Assembly: GCA_002787175.1 (NCBI GenBank)
Contig: PCWC01000072.1
Span: 1 to 5,800 of the forward strand
Direction of reading: 5' to 3'
Length of the DNA: 5,800 bases
DNA from: Parcubacteria group bacterium CG11_big_fil_rev_8_21_14_0_20_39_22
GTDB taxonomy: Bacteria > Patescibacteriota > Minisyncoccia > Phycocordibacterales > GCA-002787175
The number at the start of each line of letters is the position of its first letter. Position 1 is the stretch's first letter. Position numbers and translations under genes: made by a program. The notes under the pieces are model-generated. The model worked only from the letters and a program-made list of their open reading frames with translations, had not been told where the DNA came from and made no database searches. Shown here in pieces: positions 1-2,992 of the stretch.

Positions 1-94
1 ACTCAAAAGAAATACGGAACCACAGAATTTTAGTCAAAATTCGCCAAAAATTCAGAAATATTTGGGTATCATTTATTTATTATCTATTACGATT
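1..94 (+). other. Upstream flank, possible end of a preceding gene
   Basis: No complete gene fits here. Three + strand readings are open from the left edge. Frame 1 ends at TAG 31-33 (tail TQKKYGTTEF). Frame 3 stays open for 31 codons and ends at TGA 96-98, overlapping the desulfurase ATG as ATGA, the usual signature of translational coupling. Frame 2 runs straight into the desulfurase frame. The AT-rich, low-complexity sequence makes all three weak. A perfect 7-bp hairpin (gaatttt 25-31, loop agtc, aaaattc 36-42) lies over the frame 1 stop and lacks a U-tract. I cannot choose between a coupled upstream gene and a short spacer. Confidence 0.3.
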
Positions 95-1333
95 ATGATA
101 AAGAAGAGAATATATCTCGATTATGCTTCGACGACGCCCATAAAAGGGGCAGTACTCAAGGTGATGCAAAAAGCCCAGAAGAATTTGTTTGGTAATCCGA
201 GTTCGATTCACGATACCGGAGTAAAGGCAAAGAAAGAAATGAAGAAGTCACGTTCAGAAATAGCAAACATTTTGTCGGTCCGCGGTGATGAAATTATTTT
301 TACTTCCGGTGGTACCGAATCAAACAACTTGGCAATCAAAGGAGTGATTGAGTCGTTTGTGGAAAAAGGCAAACAACTTTCAGACTTACATATAATATCG
401 AGCGTTATAGAACATTCTTCTGTTTTAGAACCGCTTCGTGATCTTGAAAAAAAAGGTCTTTCAGTAACATACCTAAACGTAAATGAAGAGGGAATTATAT
501 CAGTCGAAGAATTAAGAAAATCTCTTAGTGCAAACACTGTCTTGGTTTCAATTCACTATGGCAATAACGAAATAGGGGTTATTCAGCCGGTGTCAAAAAT
601 ATCAAAGACAATAAAGGAGTTTGAAAAAGAAAATTCAGCGAAAGAAGACAGAAAGATTTTATTTCATATAGATGCTTGTCAGACGCCACTTTATTTGTCT
701 TCTTTGCCAGTTTCAATGAATGCCGATTTGGTAACGTTTGATTCACACAAGATGTATGGACCAAAAGGGATCGGACTTTTGTATGTAAAAAACGGCACGC
801 CGATTCTGCCGGTCATACTCGGGGGCGGACAGGAGAAAGGGTTGAGACCTTCGACTGAAAATGTTCCGGCAATCATTGGCTTTGCCAAAGCGTTTTGTGA
901 AGCTGCCAAAAATCGTGATAAAGAATCGAAAAGACTCATTCAAATTCGCGATTATTGTTTTAAAAAAGTAATAAAAGAATTAAAGGGTGTGATTATAAAT
1001 GGATCGGTGGAGAGTAGATTGCCAAGTAATGTGAATATTTCGATTCCGGATTGTGACGCCGAGTTTCTGACAATCGCACTATCCACTCATGGTATCGATA
1101 CATCAACCAAAAGCTCTTGCAAAGAGGGGGAGAGAAGTTCTTATGTTGTTGATGCTCTTGGTGGTCCTGACTGGAGAGCTCAAAATACTTTGAGACTTAG
1201 TTTCGGCTTTACCACAGGAAAGAAAGATATCGATAAAGCCATAGCGAAGATTAAGAAACTGTCTGAAGTCTCGCGTCCGATGAAAACTGTAAAATTCCGA
1301 GCGAAAAACGAGATGGAAGCCGAGTCATATTGA
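95..1333 (+). CDS. iscS: Cysteine desulfurase, IscS/NifS family (group I)
   Basis: PLP-dependent enzyme that converts L-cysteine to alanine and leaves a persulfide on its catalytic Cys for tRNA thiolation or Fe-S cluster assembly in the cytosol. The 412-aa product has the family motifs in order: N-terminal YLDYASTTP; NPSSIH; the PLP phosphate-binding segment TSGGTESNN; His107 in EHSS; Asn158 in HYGNNEIG; Asp193 in HIDACQ; the PLP lysine Lys219 in SHKMYGPKG; RPSTENV; and Cys342 in SSCKEGERSSYV. The Lys-to-Cys distance of 123 residues matches E. coli IscS (206 to 328, from memory). ATG 95 is preferred because family proteins start just before the YLDYA motif; a TTG at 62 would add 11 hydrophobic residues, and neither start has a Shine-Dalgarno. 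Two oddities: the catalytic loop is charged (KEGER instead of TSASLEP), and the last ~26 residues lie beyond the usual family end and are encoded by one arm of a large inverted repeat. No iscU or scaffold gene is adjacent. Physiological sulfur acceptor unknown. Confidence 0.93.
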   Translation: MIKKRIYLDYASTTPIKGAVLKVMQKAQKNLFGNPSSIHDTGVKAKKEMKKSRSEIANILSVRGDEIIFTSGGTESNNLAIKGVIESFVEKGKQLSDLHIISSVIEHSSVLEPLRDLEKKGLSVTYLNVNEEGIISVEELRKSLSANTVLVSIHYGNNEIGVIQPVSKISKTIKEFEKENSAKEDRKILFHIDACQTPLYLSSLPVSMNADLVTFDSHKMYGPKGIGLLYVKNGTPILPVILGGGQEKGLRPSTENVPAIIGFAKAFCEAAKNRDKESKRLIQIRDYCFKKVIKELKGVIINGSVESRLPSNVNISIPDCDAEFLTIALSTHGIDTSTKSSCKEGERSSYVVDALGGPDWRAQNTLRLSFGFTTGKKDIDKAIAKIKKLSEVSRPMKTVKFRAKNEMEAESY

Positions 1334-1336
1334 AAT

Positions 1337-1447
1337 ATGGCGAGGCTGAAGCGTGAGACAGTCTGGGAGACTGTCGCAAGACTTTGTGAGATATTTTACG
1401 AGACGAAAGTCGAAGTAAAATATCCACAAAGTGGACAGCTTCTGTAA
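1337..1447 (+). CDS. Candidate 36-aa small ORF directly after the desulfurase
   Basis: ATG 1337 is three bases after the desulfurase TGA and in the same frame, so the ORF could be translated by re-initiation, or by readthrough of the single stop. It ends at TAA 1445-1447. The product starts MARLKRETVWETVARL and continues with mixed charged and aromatic residues up to PQSGQLL, giving a balanced composition with few low-complexity runs. The frame coincides with two perfect hairpins (1357-1375 and 1381-1432), so the lack of stops may simply come from the palindromic sequence. There is no Shine-Dalgarno and I recognise no family. Listed as a candidate only. Confidence 0.25.
   Translation: MARLKRETVWETVARLCEIFYETKVEVKYPQSGQLL
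1357..1375 (+). other. 8-bp hairpin with GGG loop
   Basis: The arms gacagtct (1357-1364) and agactgtc (1368-1375) are perfectly complementary with a three-base loop. The hairpin lies within the larger nested repeat region. Its arm shares the string actgtct with the outer 5' arm in the desulfurase gene (1258-1264), so it could compete with the long-range helix. No T-run follows, so it is not a typical terminator by itself. Confidence 0.7.
1381..1432 (+). other. 18-bp hairpin capped by a GAAA tetraloop helix
   Basis: Perfect 8-bp arms (1381-1388 with 1425-1432) and perfect 10-bp arms (1390-1399 with 1415-1424) are separated only by a bulged A at 1389. Inside, after a small asymmetric internal loop (ga / gaa), a 3-bp helix gac-gtc closes a GAAA loop at 1405-1408, a GNRA tetraloop in RNA. 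The GNRA cap suggests function as folded RNA rather than as a DNA palindrome. No T-tract follows, so it is atypical as an intrinsic terminator; it may protect the 3' end of the desulfurase mRNA. Confidence 0.8.
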
Positions 1448-1555
1448 GAAGGTTTTGTAGCCGGAATTTTACAGTTTTGGCGGGCGAGCTTCTGTTTATG
1501 GCTATATTTTGCGTCGAGACTTCAGACAGTTTCTAAGGAGATAACTTCGTCTAAG

Positions 1556-1592
1556 AATTTTCAAATTTCCAATTTTTAATTTTGTAATTTTT
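1556..1592. repeat. Degenerate heptad array, AATTTTN type
   Basis: Successive units aattttc, aaatttcc, aattttt, aattttg and taattttt have a spacing of seven to eight bases. The reverse complement reads as AAAATT-type units similar to the array ahead of clpB. Confidence 0.5.
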
Positions 1593-1630
1593 AAAATCCC
1601 GATTTACTAATTCGATCTCCACCCTTTGTT

Positions 1631-1665
1631 ATTCAGTAATTGTTTATCAGTTATAAGTTATTTGT
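1631..1665. repeat. Degenerate heptad array, WATNNGT type, five units
   Basis: Five exact 7-base units follow without gaps: attcagt, aattgtt, tatcagt, tataagt and tatttgt. All end in T, and four of the five end in GT. The period is strict although the units diverge. Confidence 0.5.
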
Positions 1666-1732
1666 ATATCCTCCCTCCTTAAACTTAAAAACTTAACCCA
1701 CCCCACCTTCGGGTCGCTGCCTGTCAGCCGAT

Positions 1733-1764
1733 GAGGAGGAATGAGGCAACAACTTGCCCTCCTC
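1733..1764 (+). other. Two-part hairpin with an alternative partner
   Basis: ggcaa (1745-1749) pairs with ttgcc (1754-1758) around the loop caac, and gaggag (1733-1738) pairs with ctcctc (1759-1764) below it, with a six-base bulge on the 5' side. The core aggca (1744-1748) can instead pair with tgcct at 1718-1722, so the two helices exclude each other. This resembles an attenuator or switch layout, but no ligand-binding motif is recognised. Confidence 0.45.
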
Positions 1765-1773
1765 TCTTCTTGT

Positions 1774-1794
1774 GTTACATGTTACACGTTACAT
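1774..1794. repeat. Three tandem GTTACAY heptamers
   Basis: gttacat, gttacac and gttacat follow each other without gaps, 47 bases before the preferred start of the pseudoprotease. If translation began at TTG 1754 the repeat would be coding; its low complexity argues against that start. Confidence 0.75.
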
Positions 1795-1805
1795 GATTTG
1801 TGGAT

Positions 1806-1834
1806 TTGGTTCTTGGATTACTTTGTATTACAAT
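1806..1834 (+). promoter_or_regulatory. Possible promoter giving a leaderless mRNA
   Basis: A weak -35 (TTGGTT, 1806-1811), a 17-base spacer and a good -10 (TACAAT, 1829-1834) place the expected +1 at 1841, which is the A of the preferred ATG. This fits the absence of a Shine-Dalgarno. The -35 is poor and the region is AT-rich, so chance remains possible. Confidence 0.35.
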
Positions 1835-1840
1835 AATGTA

Positions 1841-2749
1841 ATGGAAGACCTGACAAAACAACAACTTGTATTGGTAGCACTGCTTGTATCTTTTGTGACA
1901 TCGATTGCAACTGGTATTGTCACAGTCTCTCTTATGGAACAAGCACCTGAGCCTATTACTCAAACTATAAATAGAGTTGTCGAAAGAACTATTGAGAGGG
2001 TGGTTCAAACTCCTTCAGGTAATCAACAAGCATCAGTTGTTAGGGAAACGGTTGTGGTAAATGCAGATGATCAGATAATCAAAGCCGTAGATCAAAATCG
2101 CAGAAGTCTTGTGACGGTTGTCTTGCCAAGCGATTCAGAAGACCAGTCTCTTTCAGAAAAAATCAGTGGCTTTATAGTATCGGATAATGGAAAGGTGATT
2201 GCTCAGCTGAATACGGAAACTTTAGTAAATGAAGTTATTTCGGAAGAACCTCAGTTTGAAGGAATATTTTATGGAAATAAACAATTCTCCCTCAAGGTGG
2301 AGGGCTATGATAGTGCTACAGGATTCGCTCTTTTCTCTGTTCGAGTACCAGAGGGCGAGAATGTTACTTTCACCCCGATAAAAAGTGGCGATGCTACTTC
2401 TCTTAAGCTTGGACAAGCGGTTATTGCACTTGGGGGGATTGATATTGTCGTAGTCCAAAATGGAATTGTAAACAGTTTGCCCTATGAGACGGCTACTATT
2501 AAAGAGGAGAGTGAAACAGGAGAGATGGTGGAAAGGGAAGTCAAAACTCTATCAATAGTGGAGACCGGCATACAAACTCGAGTCTCAGCCGGTACGTTGC
2601 TTATCAATTTGTCAGGGGAGGTGGTTGGTATAAAGACAGCAGGAGTTTTACAGGTCGGATCCTATCGCCCATTTAATCTGGTAAAAGAAGCACAAGCAAA
2701 AATTGAAGCTAAAATTACCGAAAATGAGAGAAATACAGTGGTAGAGTAG
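1841..2749 (+). CDS. Membrane-anchored trypsin-fold (HtrA-like) protein, catalytically dead
   Basis: 302 aa. A short N-terminus is followed by one hydrophobic segment (about residues 8-31), probably an uncleaved signal anchor, then a charged stalk (ITQTINRVVERTIERVV, 39-55), then a domain with the DegP/S1C chymotrypsin-fold order. The fold is visible as SGFIVSDNGKVIAQ (109-122), FALFSVRVPEG (162-172), LKLGQAVIALGG (188-199), GIVNSL (208-213) and TLLINLSGEVVGIKTA (252-267). All three triad positions are altered when aligned by eye to DegP: the His of NNHVV falls near Asn124, the Asp of SDIAL falls at Gly161, and the Ser of GNSGG falls at Ala250. There is no PDZ domain; the protein ends soon after the protease domain. 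It probably binds peptides or proteins outside the membrane, or acts as a scaffold. ATG 1841 was chosen because it sits just before the anchor; upstream sequence is repetitive. Not an obvious operon partner of either neighbour. Confidence 0.8.
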   Translation: MEDLTKQQLVLVALLVSFVTSIATGIVTVSLMEQAPEPITQTINRVVERTIERVVQTPSGNQQASVVRETVVVNADDQIIKAVDQNRRSLVTVVLPSDSEDQSLSEKISGFIVSDNGKVIAQLNTETLVNEVISEEPQFEGIFYGNKQFSLKVEGYDSATGFALFSVRVPEGENVTFTPIKSGDATSLKLGQAVIALGGIDIVVVQNGIVNSLPYETATIKEESETGEMVEREVKTLSIVETGIQTRVSAGTLLINLSGEVVGIKTAGVLQVGSYRPFNLVKEAQAKIEAKITENERNTVVE

Positions 2750-2771
2750 GAGATTAGTACTTTTACATAAT

Positions 2772-2800
2772 TTGACGTCATAATATTATCGTGTTATATT
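2772..2800 (+). promoter_or_regulatory. Sigma70-type promoter, probably for clpB
   Basis: TTGACG (2772-2777), a 17-base spacer and TATATT (2795-2800), with TG at 2792-2793 in the extended -10 position. The predicted start is near 2807, giving a leader of about 170 bases. The -35 overlaps the perfect palindrome TGACGTCA (2773-2780), a possible operator. Neither a CIRCE (HrcA) nor a CtsR site is visible, so control would differ from the classic Firmicute heat-shock circuits. Confidence 0.6.
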
Positions 2801-2836
2801 ATAGTAGTATTTCTTCAAAAACCATCTTGATCTTCG

Positions 2837-2880
2837 AATTGACAATTGATAATTTAAAATTAAACATATGCCTCCATTTC
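2837..2880 (+). repeat. 44-bp direct repeat, copy 1 (decoy clpB start)
   Basis: Identical over 44 bases to 2949-2992, at a distance of 112 bases. It contains the heptads aattgac, aattgat, aatttaa and aattaaa, then catATG and the first codons for MPPF. The identity ends at 2880/2992, after which the frames diverge. Confidence 0.95.
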
Positions 2881-2894
2881 CCCACTCCGTATAA
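2868..2894 (+). CDS. Eight-codon upstream ORF in the clpB leader
   Basis: The duplicated start region gives ATG 2868 followed by codons for MPPFPHSV and TAA 2892-2894. Its initiation context is identical to that of clpB for at least 31 bases upstream, so whatever signal starts clpB on a long transcript should also work here. It could act as a translational decoy or regulatory uORF, or simply be a by-product of a duplication. The TATAAT hexamer at 2890-2895 overlaps its stop. Confidence 0.35.
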   Translation: MPPFPHSV

Positions 2895-2941
2895 TGAAAA
2901 TAAGAATTTCCACCACAGGGCGAGTGTGACGGTTCGGGATG

Positions 2942-2976
2942 AATTGAAAATTGACAATTGATAATTTAAAATTAAA
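2942..2976 (+). repeat. Five-unit AT heptad array in front of clpB
   Basis: aattgaa, aattgac, aattgat, aatttaa and aattaaa run without gaps up to the catATG of clpB. The last four units are part of the 44-bp repeat. TTGAAA (2944-2949), 17 bases, TAAAAT (2967-2972) within it is a second promoter-like pair, with +1 predicted one base before the ATG. That would give a leaderless message, but AT repeats easily mimic such boxes. Confidence 0.6.
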
Positions 2977-2992
2977 CATATGCCTCCATTTC
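2949..2992 (+). repeat. 44-bp direct repeat, copy 2 (true clpB start)
   Basis: Second copy of the repeat at 2837-2880; it carries the real clpB ATG at 2980. The 68 bases between the copies (2881-2948) are unique and richer in GC. Confidence 0.95.

Larger units (their letters stand above)
1254..1534 (+). repeat. Nested long inverted repeats, possible structured RNA or palindromic element
   Basis: Two colinear perfect inverted repeats face each other. The outer arms are 1254-1273 and 1515-1534 (20 bp). The inner arms are 1283-1299 and 1462-1478 (17 bp). The 5' arms are the closing codons of the desulfurase gene; the 3' arms are in the spacer. The two intervals between inner and outer arms differ (9 and 36 bases) and do not match, so only the paired parts are conserved. 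Inside lie smaller hairpins: 1326-1339 (loop holds the TGA stop), 1357-1375, 1381-1432 and 1439-1451. In RNA this makes a two-step basal helix carrying a row of stem-loops. It could be a 3' UTR/ncRNA element, a decayed inverted duplication, or an inserted palindromic element. I do not recognise a known RNA family; RNase P, tmRNA and SRP signatures are not visible. Confidence 0.85.
1535..1840. other. Rest of the long spacer: no gene seen
   Basis: No convincing reading frame is present on either strand. A frame continuous with the pseudoprotease can be extended back to TTG 1754, but that stretch translates the repeats and hairpin sequence and is probably not coding. The content is AT-rich heptad-like arrays (1556-1592, 1631-1665, 1678-1697, 1774-1794), a GC-richer island at about 1697-1765 with competing hairpins, and a promoter-like pair next to the downstream gene (1806-1834). 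Confidence 0.7.

Noticed and set aside
62..94. TTG start adding 11 residues to the desulfurase
   Set aside because: The extra residues are hydrophobic and outside the family's usual N-terminus; ATG 95 lies right before the conserved YLDYASTTP motif.
1331..1333. UGA read as glycine (Gracilibacteria/SR1 code)
   Set aside because: No in-frame UGA occurs within the conserved parts of the three genes, and the desulfurase is already full length at this stop.
1254..1540. Retron-like msr/msd RNA flanked by inverted repeats
   Set aside because: The nested layout is reminiscent, but no reverse transcriptase gene is in the window and no retron motifs are recognisable.
1534..1794. CRISPR array
   Set aside because: The repeats are 7 bases, degenerate and without spacers; no cas genes are present.
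1754..1840. TTG start adding 29 residues to the pseudoprotease
   Set aside because: It would translate a hairpin and the GTTACAY repeats; ATG 1841 sits directly before the membrane anchor and behind a promoter-like pair.
2839..2867. TTGACA in the 44-bp repeat as a -35 box
   Set aside because: No acceptable -10 lies 16-18 bases downstream in either copy; the hexamer is explained by the AATTGAC heptads.
2890..2895. Perfect TATAAT as a promoter -10
   Set aside because: No -35 or extended -10 at the right distance; kept only as a note on the upstream ORF.
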